Assembly (NCBI GenBank): GCA_002421905.1
Contig: DISK01000002.1
Coordinates: 1 to 58,451, forward strand
Reading direction: 5' to 3'
Origin: Micavibrio sp. UBA6212
Lineage (GTDB): Bacteria > Pseudomonadota > Alphaproteobacteria > Micavibrionales > Micavibrionaceae
DNA: 58,451 bases
The notes beneath the pieces were generated by a model. The model saw nothing but the letters and a program-made list of their open reading frames with translations, searched no databases and was not told where the DNA came from. Each line of letters begins with the position of its first letter. Position 1 is the stretch's first letter. Positions 17,721 to 28,059 of this stretch are shown piece by piece. The translations under genes and the position numbers were made by a program.

Positions 17721-18941
17721 CTATTTACTCTTTAGGGCTTTTTCCAGATTGGCAGCGACTTTGTCCATAAAGGCTTCGGTTGTCAAATATTTCTGATCTT
17801 TGCCGATCAATAATGCCAAATCTTTGGTCATATCACCTTGTTCGACCGTTTCAACACAGGCGCGTTCCAATTTTTCTGCAAAATCAACGACTGCTGGCGT
17901 ACTGTCAAACTTTCCTCTGTATTTCAGTCCTTGCGTCCATGCAAAGATCGACGCAATCGGGTTGGTTGAAGTTGCTTCGCCCTTTTGGTACTGGCGATAA
18001 TGCCGTGTCACCGTTCCGTGAGCTGCTTCGGCTTCAACAATCTGCCCATCCGGAGTCAATAAGACAGAAGTCATAAGCCCCAGCGAACCGAAACCTTGAG
18101 CGACAATATCGGACTGAACATCCCCGTCATAGTTCTTGCAGGCCCACACCATGCCACCATGGGATTTCACGGCAAAGGCCACCATATCATCAATTAGGCG
18201 ATGCTCGTAAAACAACCCCTTTTTCTCAAAGTCAGTACGGAACTCTTCCTCATAAACCTTTGAAAATATTTCTATAAACCGCCCATCATAAGCCTTCAGA
18301 ATTGTGTTCTTTGTGGACATGTATAGCGGCATGTTACGCGCCGTAGCGTAATTAAAGCATGCCCGCGCAAAGCCTTCAATCGAGGCGTCCACATTATACA
18401 TTCCCATGGCCACGCCCGAGCTTTTGAAGTCAAATACTTCATATATCTGAGCCTCTCCACCCTCAGCAGGTTGATAAGTCAGGGTCAATTTTCCCGGCCC
18501 CGGAACTTTGAAGTCCGTCGCCTTATACTGATCGCCAAAAGCATGACGTCCGATAATGATCGGAGACGTCCAGCCCGGGACATAGCGTGGAATATTCTGA
18601 CAAATAATGGGCTCTCGGAAAACTGTGCCATCCAGAATGTTACGGATCGTGCCGTTTGGTGATTTCCACATTTTTTTTAGGTTAAATTCTTTAACCCTCG
18701 CCTCATCAGGTGTAATGGTCGCACATTTGACCCCGACCCGATAAGTTTTGATCGCATTGGCGGCATCAATCGTGACCTGATCATCGGTCGCATCCCGGTT
18801 TTGAACCGACAAATCAAAATATTTCAGGTCAATATCAAGGTAAGGGGTGATAAAGCGATCCTTGATCCAAGCCCAGATAATACGGGTCATTTCATCGCCA
18901 TCGATTTCAACGATCGGATTGGTTACCTTGATTTTAGACAT
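17721..18941 (-). CDS. icd: NADP-dependent isocitrate dehydrogenase
   Basis: TCA-cycle enzyme converting isocitrate to 2-oxoglutarate with NADPH. 406 residues of the homodimeric type that includes mitochondrial IDH: IVEIDGDEMTRIIWAWIKD near the N-terminus, substrate-binding KSPNGTIRNILDGTVFREP (about 93-112), the GRHAFGDQYKATDF block and the metal-binding DDMVA plus YDGDVQSDIVAQGFGSLG segment, then NADP-binding HGTVTRHYRQYQKG. Full length with standard start. First gene of a two-gene unit with the L,D-transpeptidase, a functionally unrelated pair. Confidence 0.97.
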   Translation of the reverse strand: MSKIKVTNPIVEIDGDEMTRIIWAWIKDRFITPYLDIDLKYFDLSVQNRDATDDQVTIDAANAIKTYRVGVKCATITPDEARVKEFNLKKMWKSPNGTIRNILDGTVFREPIICQNIPRYVPGWTSPIIIGRHAFGDQYKATDFKVPGPGKLTLTYQPAEGGEAQIYEVFDFKSSGVAMGMYNVDASIEGFARACFNYATARNMPLYMSTKNTILKAYDGRFIEIFSKVYEEEFRTDFEKKGLFYEHRLIDDMVAFAVKSHGGMVWACKNYDGDVQSDIVAQGFGSLGLMTSVLLTPDGQIVEAEAAHGTVTRHYRQYQKGEATSTNPIASIFAWTQGLKYRGKFDSTPAVVDFAEKLERACVETVEQGDMTKDLALLIGKDQKYLTTEAFMDKVAANLEKALKSK

Positions 18942-19075
18942 GTGGATACCTCGATATTTTTGCTGATCTTTATTACTGATCTCTATTCAGGCACTTTACA
19001 GTAAAAGCTTGGGGAGCTAAAGAGGTCTAACTAAAACTATTTTTAGCCAAAACAATTTCTTTTGGAGTTTTTCTT

Positions 19076-19729
19076 ATGAGTGACATTCTTCGTGAAGTCG
19101 ATGAAATGATGCGGGCCGACCGGATGAACAGCCTGTGGCAACAGCATGGGAAGACCATTTTGCTTGGGATTGGTGCCATTATTCTGGGAACAGCCCTCAA
19201 TTCAGGCTGGATGGCCTATAAATCCCATCAGGCACAAATCCAGACCACCGCGATCATAGATGCGATGAAAAGTGACAATCCGGTCTCCAGCCTTAAAGAC
19301 CTGACAACCAGCCTCAAAGGATCAGGTCGCGCCTTTGCTGCGCTGGACGCGGCCTCTCTGGCTTTGGATAGCAAGAATTATGACGACGCCATCGCCATGT
19401 ACACTATTGCACAACAAGACAAATCCGCCGCCCAAGATCTCCGCGATATAGCAACGCTCCAGAAAGTCTCGATTATGCTGGACCATTCTGAAGATGCGAA
19501 GGCAGAAGATTTGCTGGCAGAATTAAAACCCCTTCTGGCCAACACTAAATCCGCATGGAGATTGCGTGCCTTGCTGGTTTCTGCCATGGTCAAGGCGCAT
19601 AAAAGCAAAGATTACCAAGGTGCGCTCGATGATCTTGCTGTCCTTTCGGCAGACCAGACCATTCCACCATCCATGGCGTCACAGGTTTCGGCCTTACAGG
19701 ACGTTTATCAAAGCCGCCTTGGAAAATAG
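19076..19729 (+). CDS. YfgM-like tetratricopeptide membrane protein
   Basis: 217 residues: short cytosolic N-terminus (ILREVDEMMRADRMNSLWQQ), one membrane helix (ILLGIGAIILGTALNSGWMAY, about 27-47), then a periplasmic helical TPR-like domain. The arrangement and position match YfgM, the ancillary SecYEG/PpiD partner of enterics, and the order yfgM-bamB-der is conserved here. GGAG site 8 bases before the ATG. Likely role: periplasmic chaperone network at the translocon. Starts an operon with bamB 48 bp downstream. Confidence 0.85.
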   Translation: MSDILREVDEMMRADRMNSLWQQHGKTILLGIGAIILGTALNSGWMAYKSHQAQIQTTAIIDAMKSDNPVSSLKDLTTSLKGSGRAFAALDAASLALDSKNYDDAIAMYTIAQQDKSAAQDLRDIATLQKVSIMLDHSEDAKAEDLLAELKPLLANTKSAWRLRALLVSAMVKAHKSKDYQGALDDLAVLSADQTIPPSMASQVSALQDVYQSRLGK

Positions 19730-19777
19730 TATTTACAAACAACTACCGGATCACGTTATCAGCGGGAGATAAGGCCT

Positions 19778-21127
19778 ATGGCTACATCAACTTTCAAAAA
19801 ATCGCCACTTTTCGTGTCGGCATTGGCCTTGATCTCGGCAGCAACGCTGAGTTCTTGCAGCTGGTTCAAAGATGATGACAAGAAACAGCCTCTGCCCGGT
19901 GAGCGGATTTCCATTCTGCAAATGCAGACTGCGCTTGAGCCCAAAGACGCAGAACTGGCGGGAGAAGGCTTTATCGCACCAGCTCCGTGGGCCAATGAAT
20001 TCTGGCCACAAGCGGGTGGATACCCAAATCACGCCATGCAAAATCCAGCCCTCACCGATCACGAGATGAAAAAAATCTGGAGTTCGGATGTTGGCGAAGG
20101 GGCAAGCGATGAAATTCCTTTGACTGCCCAGCCGGTTGTCTATAACGGCATTGTGTTTGCTCTTGATACAGAGTCCGAAGTCAGCGCGTTTGATATCAAG
20201 ACCGGAAAACGCCTGTGGCAGACATCCGTCCAGCCCAAAAGTGAGGACGAACAAGTGATTAGCGGCGGGTTGGCCGTGTCCGGAAAAATTCTTTATGTTT
20301 CCAGCGGCTATAGCGAGTTGGTTGCCTTAAATATTGATAATGGAAAAACCGTCTGGATTGCCAAGGTTCCTTCCCCCTCGCGGGCCGCGCCCACAGTGAT
20401 CGACAATTCCGTTTATCTGATGACCGTTGATAATCGTATCTTGTCTTTGGATGCACAAAATGGTTCCAAAAAATGGGAATATGAAGGCATCACCGAAACT
20501 GCTGGATTAATCGGCGCGGCCAGTCCTGCTGCTGATTCCGATATCGTTGTCGCCCCTCTTTCCTCGGGTGAGCTTACCGCTTTGCGGGTTGAAAATGGCT
20601 CGGTTGCGTGGAGCGAGAACCTATCCTCTCTGGTGCATCGTGGTGGATCTGCTACTCTACCAGACATGCCTGGACTTCCTGTCATCGACAAGGATCTGGT
20701 CATCGGCGTGAGTTATGGCGGAAAAATTGTGGCTGTTGAACAACGCACCGGACGACGCGTCTGGCAGCGTGAGATTGGCAGCGCAAAATCCCCATGGGTG
20801 GCGGGAAATACCATTTTCTTCCTATCCGCCGGAGCTGAATTAGTTGCTTTGGGGCGGGATACTGGCTCTTTGATGTGGGTTAAACCACTGAATTCCTACT
20901 ATGACGGGGAGAATGTCGCCAACTCCTTACTCTGGAATGGGCCAATTATGGCTGGCGGACGTCTAATTGTAACCGCACCGGACGGCACTGTGATCGAAAT
21001 TGATCCGAAAACCGGTCTTAAAGCACGACAATTTGACAGCGGGGGCCGTGTTGCTGTATCCCCTGTGGTCGCCAATGATACTTTGTTCCTGCTTCATCAG
21101 GATGGAAGCTTGTCGGCTTGGAAGTAA
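19778..21127 (+). CDS. bamB: Outer membrane assembly lipoprotein BamB
   Basis: Lipoprotein of the BAM complex that helps insert beta-barrel proteins. Signal peptide with lipobox LSSC (Cys27) and 449 residues. The mature part is an eight-bladed beta-propeller built from repeats of the PQQ type, seen as recurring blocks such as FDIKTGKRLWQTSV, LNIDNGKTVWIAKV, LDAQNGSKKWEYEG, VEQRTGRRVWQREI and LGRDTGSLMWVKPL. The neighbours YfgM-like and Der are as in E. coli. Its substrates here would include LptD, encoded 8 kb away. Confidence 0.95.
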   Translation: MATSTFKKSPLFVSALALISAATLSSCSWFKDDDKKQPLPGERISILQMQTALEPKDAELAGEGFIAPAPWANEFWPQAGGYPNHAMQNPALTDHEMKKIWSSDVGEGASDEIPLTAQPVVYNGIVFALDTESEVSAFDIKTGKRLWQTSVQPKSEDEQVISGGLAVSGKILYVSSGYSELVALNIDNGKTVWIAKVPSPSRAAPTVIDNSVYLMTVDNRILSLDAQNGSKKWEYEGITETAGLIGAASPAADSDIVVAPLSSGELTALRVENGSVAWSENLSSLVHRGGSATLPDMPGLPVIDKDLVIGVSYGGKIVAVEQRTGRRVWQREIGSAKSPWVAGNTIFFLSAGAELVALGRDTGSLMWVKPLNSYYDGENVANSLLWNGPIMAGGRLIVTAPDGTVIEIDPKTGLKARQFDSGGRVAVSPVVANDTLFLLHQDGSLSAWK

Positions 21128-21173
21128 GTAATACATATATTTATAGTTAATCTGTCTCAAGAAAGTTTTGTTT

Positions 21174-22640
21174 ATGTTGAGCGTTGCGATCGTCGGGCGC
21201 CCGAATGTCGGAAAATCCACTCTGTTTAACCGTCTAACGGGGAAGCAGCTTGCCCTTGTTGCCGATACGCCGGGTGTCACCCGCGATTGGCGTGAAGCCG
21301 AAGGAAAAATCCTCGACAAAAAAATTCGTGTCATTGATACCGCCGGACTCGAAGACAGGTTCGACGACAGTATGGAAGCGCGCATGCGCAAACAGACCGA
21401 GCTTGCTCTTGTCGATGCGGATGTTGTTGTCTTCGTTGTGGATGGTCGCACCGGCATGACCCCCATGGACGAACATTTTGCCAAATGGTTGCGCCGTCAG
21501 AAAAAACCTGTTTTGCTTTTGGTCAACAAATGCGAACAGGAAAAAACTCTGGATCGGGCGCGGATTGAAGCCTATGCGCTCGGACTTGGAGATCCCATTC
21601 CCTTTTCTGCGGCACACGGCATCGGCATTGATGAACTCTATACCCAGTTAATGCCCTATTTCCCCCCTGAAGAAGAAAAGATCGTTCAGGAAGATGATCT
21701 CAGAAAGTTCTTCAACGAAGAAGATCTTGATCGTCTGGAAGGTGATGAAGAGTTCGATTTTGCCCAGTTGGAAGCCGCAAAAGATTTATCAGAAGTTGGC
21801 GATGAAGTCTTATCTGAAAAACCGATCCGCATTGCTTTAGTTGGCCGTCCCAATGCCGGGAAATCAACTTTGATGAACGCCTTGTTACAGGAAGATCGTG
21901 TGATTACCGGCCCTGAAGCTGGGCTAACCCGCGATTCAATTGCTGTTGACTGGTTGTGGGAAGCCAAAGGTATCCGACAAAAATTCCGTTTGGTGGATAC
22001 AGCCGGATTACGGCGCAAATCAAAAATCACCAAGCCATTAGAAAAAATGGCGATTGAGGACACTCTGCGCGCTATCCGTTTGTCGCAGATCGTTTTCCTG
22101 TTGATTGATGCCCAAGCCCCTCTCGAAAAACAGGACTTGCAGATTGCCGATCTGGTGATTCGTGAGGGCCGTATTCTTGTGATTGGAGTTAATAAGTGGG
22201 ATACAGTTCAAGACCGCACTGCGAAAATTGAAGAGATTAAATTTATTCTGGCCGATTCCCTCGCCCAGATTCCCGATATTCCATTTGTAACCTTCTCGGC
22301 ATTGCGTGAGCAAAATCTGGATCAGTTGATGGATGCGGGGATTAAATCCTATAGAATCTGGAACAAACGGGTTTCAACATGGAAAATTAATCGCTGGCTG
22401 GATACCAAAACGTCTCAATACCCTCCACCTCTAGTTGGCGGCCGCCCTAATAAGCTGCGTTACATGTCACAGATCAACACCCGCCCTCCGACTTTCGCCG
22501 TTTGGGCATCAAAGCCTGATGATCTGCCAGCCACTTACAAACGCTATCTGATCAACGCGTTGCGCGAAGATTACGGATTAAATGGAGTTCCAATCAGACT
22601 CTTGCTACGAAAAAGCAAGAACCCCTATGCCACTAAATAA
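21174..22640 (+). CDS. der: Ribosome-associated GTPase Der (EngA)
   Basis: Double-GTPase needed for 50S subunit maturation. G domain 1 begins VAIVGRPNVGKSTLFNRLTG with DTPGVTRD, DTAGLED and NKCE motifs; G domain 2 has ALVGRPNAGKSTLMNALLQ, DTAGLRRKSK and NKWD; the C-terminal KH-like domain ends RLLLRKSKNPYATK. The two G domains are linked by an acidic stretch (about 175-215). I prefer the ATG at 21174 (MLSVAIVGRP, 488 residues) over a TTG two codons upstream. Last gene of yfgM-like-bamB-der. Confidence 0.97.
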   Translation: MLSVAIVGRPNVGKSTLFNRLTGKQLALVADTPGVTRDWREAEGKILDKKIRVIDTAGLEDRFDDSMEARMRKQTELALVDADVVVFVVDGRTGMTPMDEHFAKWLRRQKKPVLLLVNKCEQEKTLDRARIEAYALGLGDPIPFSAAHGIGIDELYTQLMPYFPPEEEKIVQEDDLRKFFNEEDLDRLEGDEEFDFAQLEAAKDLSEVGDEVLSEKPIRIALVGRPNAGKSTLMNALLQEDRVITGPEAGLTRDSIAVDWLWEAKGIRQKFRLVDTAGLRRKSKITKPLEKMAIEDTLRAIRLSQIVFLLIDAQAPLEKQDLQIADLVIREGRILVIGVNKWDTVQDRTAKIEEIKFILADSLAQIPDIPFVTFSALREQNLDQLMDAGIKSYRIWNKRVSTWKINRWLDTKTSQYPPPLVGGRPNKLRYMSQINTRPPTFAVWASKPDDLPATYKRYLINALREDYGLNGVPIRLLLRKSKNPYATK

Positions 22641-22658
22641 ATCCGGTTTTTTCCTGAC

Positions 22659-23924
22659 CTAATGCACTTCATCATTTACAGGGGCGACACTGCCTAAGAG
22701 TACATAGAACACCTCGGTATTCTCGGCCCATGATTTGAAATCCTCGTCCCGCCCGATTGTCAAGAGGCGGATGAAGTAGTAGCGGCCAGAGGTTTCCAAC
22801 GTCCCAATCCAATATTCATAGTCTGCAAGTTTTTGCTGGACACCCATCACTCTGGAGAACTTGTTAATCTTGAGCAATTCCGATTCCGGAGGAATAATGT
22901 GGTAAATTGCTATGCTGGCATTTTCTACTTTCTCATTCAATTGAGGCATAGGGACAGAGTCCATCTTGTCACTTAACAGCAAACCTTTATCTTTCAATGC
23001 CTGACCGATGATAGACATTTCATTCTGGACGGTGGTCTGGGAAAATCTAGAGACAACCGTCACATCAATACGACCGTTTAACTGCATATTCGACAGAATC
23101 TTTTTATCATCCGTATTCATTCCCTTGATGTTAATCACCGAGGCTTCCATTCTTTCAATGGTAATGATGCCGGGCGAATACAAAATCCAGTTTTGTGGGT
23201 AATCGAATTTTGCAATATCCACGAAAGAATATGTGTTCAACGCAACCGGTAACGAGGTATCAGGAGATAAAAGTTTGAATTTTTGTAAGCTGCGAATTTG
23301 TTGATCTTTTTCCGCTTGGTAATTTTCCTGATGCACCAGATATTCGGCCAGAATAATCTTGTTGCCACTTCTTTCGACGACCGCTCTTGTGACCATAGGC
23401 TCTCCGTATTCAAAAAGCGTATATTGAGCTTCGAGGCGGTTTGTCGAGACTTTGTTTACCCCCTCAGGAGAAAATCCCATTTGCAAAAGATATTCCACAA
23501 ACCAATTATCCAATGAGATTAATGAATTGATCTCGATGCTTCTGACACGGAATTCGCTGCGGCGTTGAAGACGCGGAGGGGTTGAATACCGAACCAAAAG
23601 ACGAAAAATATCTCCGTCCGCTTGCTCTATTCTTGGTTTTTCAAATGCTCCCTTGCCTGCTTTCGGGAGTGTCTGTTCCTGCTCGAACTCTGCCCGCACC
23701 CATCCGTTTGGCAAATATATTTGCATGGCCAGACTTTCTTCACCGGATGGAGTTTCTTTCTTAAGTTCCATTCCTTTATCCAGTTCAGCAGCAGGTGTTT
23801 CCATATCGTATGACAAAAGGGGGGAGTCATCCAAACCGAAAAACGCATCAGAGCTCTGGGGAAAACTTCCCAGAACGATAAAGAAACAAGCCAACACCAA
23901 AAGCTTTTGTCTATAATACGTCAT
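22659..23924 (-). CDS. Exported protein of unknown function
   Basis: 421 residues from the ATG at 23924, which has a GAGG site 5 bases upstream. The open frame continues 96 codons further, but that part overlaps parE and reads as an antisense shadow. The signal peptide is MTYYRQKLLVLACFFIVLGS followed by FPQSSDAFFG. The mature protein is beta/alpha mixed with several aromatic, strand-like stretches (WVRAEFEQEQTLPKAGKGAF; YYFIRLLTIGRDEDFKSWAE) and no cysteines that stand out. No family is recognised. Convergent with der, 18 bp apart, and divergent from parE. Periplasmic or outer-membrane-associated location is likely. Confidence 0.75.
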   Translation of the reverse strand: MTYYRQKLLVLACFFIVLGSFPQSSDAFFGLDDSPLLSYDMETPAAELDKGMELKKETPSGEESLAMQIYLPNGWVRAEFEQEQTLPKAGKGAFEKPRIEQADGDIFRLLVRYSTPPRLQRRSEFRVRSIEINSLISLDNWFVEYLLQMGFSPEGVNKVSTNRLEAQYTLFEYGEPMVTRAVVERSGNKIILAEYLVHQENYQAEKDQQIRSLQKFKLLSPDTSLPVALNTYSFVDIAKFDYPQNWILYSPGIITIERMEASVINIKGMNTDDKKILSNMQLNGRIDVTVVSRFSQTTVQNEMSIIGQALKDKGLLLSDKMDSVPMPQLNEKVENASIAIYHIIPPESELLKINKFSRVMGVQQKLADYEYWIGTLETSGRYYFIRLLTIGRDEDFKSWAENTEVFYVLLGSVAPVNDEVH

Positions 23925-24009
23925 TCCAACCTCTAGAATTATTGTCATTGTGAGCAATCTATGTTTTGATGGCGCTCCCAAATACATTATACCAGAATAG
24001 TAAAAAAAT

Positions 24010-26022
24010 ATGACTGATTTGTTTTCATCGGCCAAGAAAAAGGCCTCTCTCCCTACATATAGCGCCGAAGATATCGAGGTTCTCGAAGGGCTTGAACCTG
24101 TTCGCCGACGTCCGGGTATGTATATCGGCGGGACAGATGAGGCGGCCATGCACCATCTGGTGAACGAAATTCTCGACAACTCGATGGATGAGGCTGTCGC
24201 CGGATATGCCAACCTGATCGAAATTCATCTGAATAAGGATAATAGCGTTGTAATTTCCGATAATGGACGCGGAATTCCTGTTGATCCCCATCCCAAATAT
24301 CCCAAAAAATCTGCGTTGGAAGTGATTCTGACCGTTTTACACTCAGGTGGGAAATTTTCTAACAAAGCCTATCAGACATCTGGTGGATTGCACGGGGTCG
24401 GGATTTCGGTTGTTAATGCCCTGTCCGACGATACGATCGTTGATGTTGTCAGGGACGGTACGTTATACCGCCAAACCTTTTCCAAAGGTCTGGTTACATC
24501 CAAGCTGGAAATTGTTGGCAAAGCGCCAAAGGGAAAGCGTGGAACATCTGTTCAATTCCATCCTGATCCGGAAATTTTTGGGGCACAGAAACTTTCAGCA
24601 CGTCGAATTCATGACCTTGCCCGCTCAAAGGCCTACTTGTTCCGGGGAGTTGAAATCAAGTGGTCTTGTGATCCTGATATTCTGTTCGCAGACTCGCCTA
24701 TTCCTGTAAAGGCCAGCTTTCATTTCCCAAACGGCCTGATGGATTATCTGGTAACTGTCACAGAAAAAGAAGAAACACTAATTCCCGATCCGTTCCATTG
24801 TACAGCAGATTTGCCGGATGGTGTGGGTCGCGTCGAATGCGCGATCGCATGGCTGGCAGACAGTGAAGGATTTACAAAATCCTATTGTAACACTGTTCCC
24901 ACGCCTCAGGGGGGGACACACGAAGCCGGACTTAGAACCATGTTGGTGCGTGGCCTTAAAGGGTATGGCGATTTAACCGGAAATAAAAAAGCCGGACAAA
25001 TCATGGCCGATGATGTGTTGAATGGTGCGGCCATCATGCTTTCGGTGTTTATCCGTGATCCACAATTCCAAGGGCAAACCAAAGACAAGCTAGCAACGAC
25101 CGAAGTTACACGACAAGTTGATAATGCAATCAAGGATTATTTCGATCACTGGCTAACCTCTGACCCGGCACGCAGCACAGCGTTACTCGAAGCTTTTATA
25201 AATAAGGCCGAGGAGCGTAAGCGTCGTAAAGACGAAAAAGAAATGTCGCGTAAAACTCCGACACGTCGTTTGCGCCTACCCGGTAAACTTGCCGACTGTT
25301 CCCGCAACTCTGCCGAAGGAACAGAGCTGTTTATCGTGGAAGGTGACTCGGCTGGCGGATCAGCCAAGCAAGGACGTAACCGCGAGACGCAGGCCATTCT
25401 TCCTTTGCGTGGGAAAATTCTCAACGTGGTCAGTGCCACACGGGACAAAATTCGCGAAAATCAGGAAATTCAGGACTTGATTCAAGCGCTGGGTTGTGGC
25501 GCAGGATCGTCTTTTACTTTGAAAAATCTCAGATACGAACGCATCATCATCATGACTGATGCGGACGTGGATGGGGCTCACATTGCAGCCTTGCTGATGA
25601 CCATGTTTTATTCGCAGATGCCTGAGCTGATTGCCAAAGGGCATCTTTATCTGGCTCAACCCCCTCTTTACCGCCTGACATCCGGAACGCTTAGTGCCTA
25701 TGCCATGGATGACGACCACAAAGACCAGTTGTTAAAAACAACATTCAAAGGCAAAAGCAAGGTCGAGATTTCCCGTTTCAAAGGTCTGGGAGAAATGCCT
25801 GCCAGACAATTAAAAGAAACCACTATGTCACCGGACAGCCGGACATTGATCCGTGTTCATTTGCAAACGGCAGCAGAAGCCGCAGAAATGTTGACACCTG
25901 GTGCGCCTGGTAGCAACCCTGCCCTTGATGATCTGGTGAACAAGTTGATGGGCAAGAATGCCGAAGCCCGCTTTGACTTTATTCAACAGAACGCGACCTT
26001 TGTCGAAAATATCGATATCTAG
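24010..26022 (+). CDS. parE: DNA topoisomerase IV subunit B (ParE)
   Basis: ATPase subunit of topoisomerase IV, which decatenates daughter chromosomes. 670 residues: GHKL ATPase domain (NEILDNSMDEAV, SDNGRGIPVDPHPKYPKKSA, SGGLHGVGISVVNALSD), transducer, and TOPRIM domain (EGDSAGGSAKQGRNRETQAI, DADVDGAHI). Length and the lack of a GyrB-type insertion between TOPRIM and tail, together with PTYSAEDIEVLEGLEPVRRR, favour ParE over GyrB. parC is not in the window. Followed 15 bp later by the ydbH-like gene. Confidence 0.92.
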   Translation: MTDLFSSAKKKASLPTYSAEDIEVLEGLEPVRRRPGMYIGGTDEAAMHHLVNEILDNSMDEAVAGYANLIEIHLNKDNSVVISDNGRGIPVDPHPKYPKKSALEVILTVLHSGGKFSNKAYQTSGGLHGVGISVVNALSDDTIVDVVRDGTLYRQTFSKGLVTSKLEIVGKAPKGKRGTSVQFHPDPEIFGAQKLSARRIHDLARSKAYLFRGVEIKWSCDPDILFADSPIPVKASFHFPNGLMDYLVTVTEKEETLIPDPFHCTADLPDGVGRVECAIAWLADSEGFTKSYCNTVPTPQGGTHEAGLRTMLVRGLKGYGDLTGNKKAGQIMADDVLNGAAIMLSVFIRDPQFQGQTKDKLATTEVTRQVDNAIKDYFDHWLTSDPARSTALLEAFINKAEERKRRKDEKEMSRKTPTRRLRLPGKLADCSRNSAEGTELFIVEGDSAGGSAKQGRNRETQAILPLRGKILNVVSATRDKIRENQEIQDLIQALGCGAGSSFTLKNLRYERIIIMTDADVDGAHIAALLMTMFYSQMPELIAKGHLYLAQPPLYRLTSGTLSAYAMDDDHKDQLLKTTFKGKSKVEISRFKGLGEMPARQLKETTMSPDSRTLIRVHLQTAAEAAEMLTPGAPGSNPALDDLVNKLMGKNAEARFDFIQQNATFVENIDI

Positions 26023-26037
26023 TTTCGGAGAATTCTT

Positions 26038-28059
26038 ATGAGCAAACGGGGACGACTGAGAAAATATGGTCTGATCCTGATTGGCGGGGGGCTTGTTGTG
26101 ACAGGACTCTTACTCTCCTCCGGTTATGGCGCTCGCTATCTTATCCAGAACGAAATCCGCAATAACGGGTTTCCCCAAGCCTCTGTCCAGAATATCAGCC
26201 TCACGCCCGTTGGTCTTTACATTGATCATATTTCTCTGGATGGAAATGATTTTAGTACGGTTGATGAAATAAACGCGACCTTTAACTGGGTTGATCTGAT
26301 TGGTTACAGAAAAATCGGATCAATAAGCGTTAAAAATATTTCTCTGATGGGTGAAATTGACAACAACGGGCAGTTTAAGCTGGCCGGCTGGGATGCAACA
26401 CTTCCAGTTGGAGCGTCCGACTCTGCTCTTTTGCCAGTTGGAACTTTGTTTTTACAAGGTGTCGATTTGGATCTTGATACGCCACAGGGGAATTTTCGTA
26501 TTCAGGGCAAGTTACATGTTGAAGATGCCAAAGACCAAACCCAGTCGATCAATTTATCGTTATGGAGCGAACAGAAACAACTTTCCTTTAACCTCGATGG
26601 ACATGGCACATTAGGAGACAAGGGAGAGCAGAATTTCTCTCTGGATATTCTGGAAGGGCGGGGAGAATTTTCAGGTTTCCAGACCTCCCGTTTGTCAGGA
26701 CAGATCAACCTTCTTAAGAAATCTGCTGCAGAACCGCGACAAATTTCCGGACAGATTACAGCCGGCAGCATCAAGACATTAAACGCCTTGTTGCAAAATG
26801 TTGCCATTATTTTTGATACAAATAAAACAGAACCATTATTTTTCAAAACTTCTCCTGCAGGACACCCTGATATTTCAGTTGTCGGAAGATGGAACCGCAA
26901 GCCACCCGAACAATTCGAGTTAAGCATTTCCAGTCCCGATGCCGCCGCCTTATATGGCTTGATGGATGAGAATCCTGATCCTTCTGTGACTGAGTGGGTT
27001 AAAAAAATATCTCCTCTCACCGTACAACTCGCGTTACCCATCACGATTTTTGACCAGCCGGTCAAACAGGCTGCCTGGGCCATTCTGGCAGGCAAAGCTC
27101 ATACGCGTTTAAGGGGAACGGCAGCCCTTGTTCCTGAAAAAAATGCTATTGATCTGGACATTCTGGATACAAATCTGAAGGCTGCGGAGATTGCTGATCT
27201 CCTCCCCTTGGATGAAAAATATGATTTGCGATTAACGGACGGAGACATCAAGACTTCCGGTTCTTTATTGATTACAACCAACGAAGGACATCTGGATATA
27301 TCCGGGCCATTAAATATTGAGATTAATAAGATTCAAGGGGATCGTGACGGCGTCTTGTTCCGTGATTTATCCGGCTCTTTGACCATAGATAAATTATATC
27401 CATGGTCGATCAATGGTAAATCGAAATTCAGCCTAACCCCCTATAATGACCAGACTGATATTGCCAAAGGCAGTGTCATGGTGTCCGGCAACCAAAAAGA
27501 CGGCCTGAGACTTTCGGATATTTCATTTGCGATGGCTGGTGGGTCACTTTCCGCCACCGCGTTCACCATATCGCCGGAGAGCCTTGAGAGTACCACAACA
27601 CTCCATTTTGACCAGATTGATATTGAAAAACTTTCTCAACTTTTAGGGAGTTCTTCTTTAAGTGCCCAAGGGCAATTAAGTGGAGATTTGCCGGTTAGCT
27701 TTGGCAGTTCCGGCCTGACGTTCAAAACCGGCAAGCTGAGCAGCGTAAAAAATGGATATTTCAAATATACCCCCGAGCAATTCCCAGCCTCACTACAGGG
27801 CGATGATCAGCGTATGCAAACTGTCCGACAAGCTTTGAGTGATTTCCAATTCTCTGCCCTATCTTTGGAGATGGACGGCCCCATGGATGGTCATATGACA
27901 ACAAAACTAAGCGCCAGTGGCACAAGTCCTGTTTTGGGCAACCGCCCGATCGAGCTAAACCTCAATCTGGAAGGGGATTTGGGGCGTGTATTACAGCAAG
28001 CCTTGCAGGCGGGGGATTTAAGCTCTACACTCCGTTCTTATAAGGGAGATAAAAAATGA
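26038..28059 (+). CDS. ydbH: YdbH-family AsmA-like lipid-transport protein
   Basis: 673 residues, one N-terminal membrane helix (LILIGGGLVVTGLLLSSGYG) and a long repetitive beta-rich periplasmic part, as in the AsmA-like group (TamB, YhdP, YdbH) thought to bridge the periplasm and carry phospholipids to the outer membrane. The assignment to YdbH rests mainly on the following genes, a YnbE-type lipoprotein and a YdbL-type protein, exactly the enteric trio. GGAG site 7 bases before the ATG. Its stop overlaps the next start (ATGA). Shorter than E. coli YdbH (about 880 residues). Confidence 0.82.
   Translation: MSKRGRLRKYGLILIGGGLVVTGLLLSSGYGARYLIQNEIRNNGFPQASVQNISLTPVGLYIDHISLDGNDFSTVDEINATFNWVDLIGYRKIGSISVKNISLMGEIDNNGQFKLAGWDATLPVGASDSALLPVGTLFLQGVDLDLDTPQGNFRIQGKLHVEDAKDQTQSINLSLWSEQKQLSFNLDGHGTLGDKGEQNFSLDILEGRGEFSGFQTSRLSGQINLLKKSAAEPRQISGQITAGSIKTLNALLQNVAIIFDTNKTEPLFFKTSPAGHPDISVVGRWNRKPPEQFELSISSPDAAALYGLMDENPDPSVTEWVKKISPLTVQLALPITIFDQPVKQAAWAILAGKAHTRLRGTAALVPEKNAIDLDILDTNLKAAEIADLLPLDEKYDLRLTDGDIKTSGSLLITTNEGHLDISGPLNIEINKIQGDRDGVLFRDLSGSLTIDKLYPWSINGKSKFSLTPYNDQTDIAKGSVMVSGNQKDGLRLSDISFAMAGGSLSATAFTISPESLESTTTLHFDQIDIEKLSQLLGSSSLSAQGQLSGDLPVSFGSSGLTFKTGKLSSVKNGYFKYTPEQFPASLQGDDQRMQTVRQALSDFQFSALSLEMDGPMDGHMTTKLSASGTSPVLGNRPIELNLNLEGDLGRVLQQALQAGDLSSTLRSYKGDKK

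Noticed and set aside
23925..24212. 96-codon N-terminal extension of the exported protein at 22659
   Set aside because: It lies antisense to the parE start and precedes a clean signal peptide with its own ribosome-binding site.
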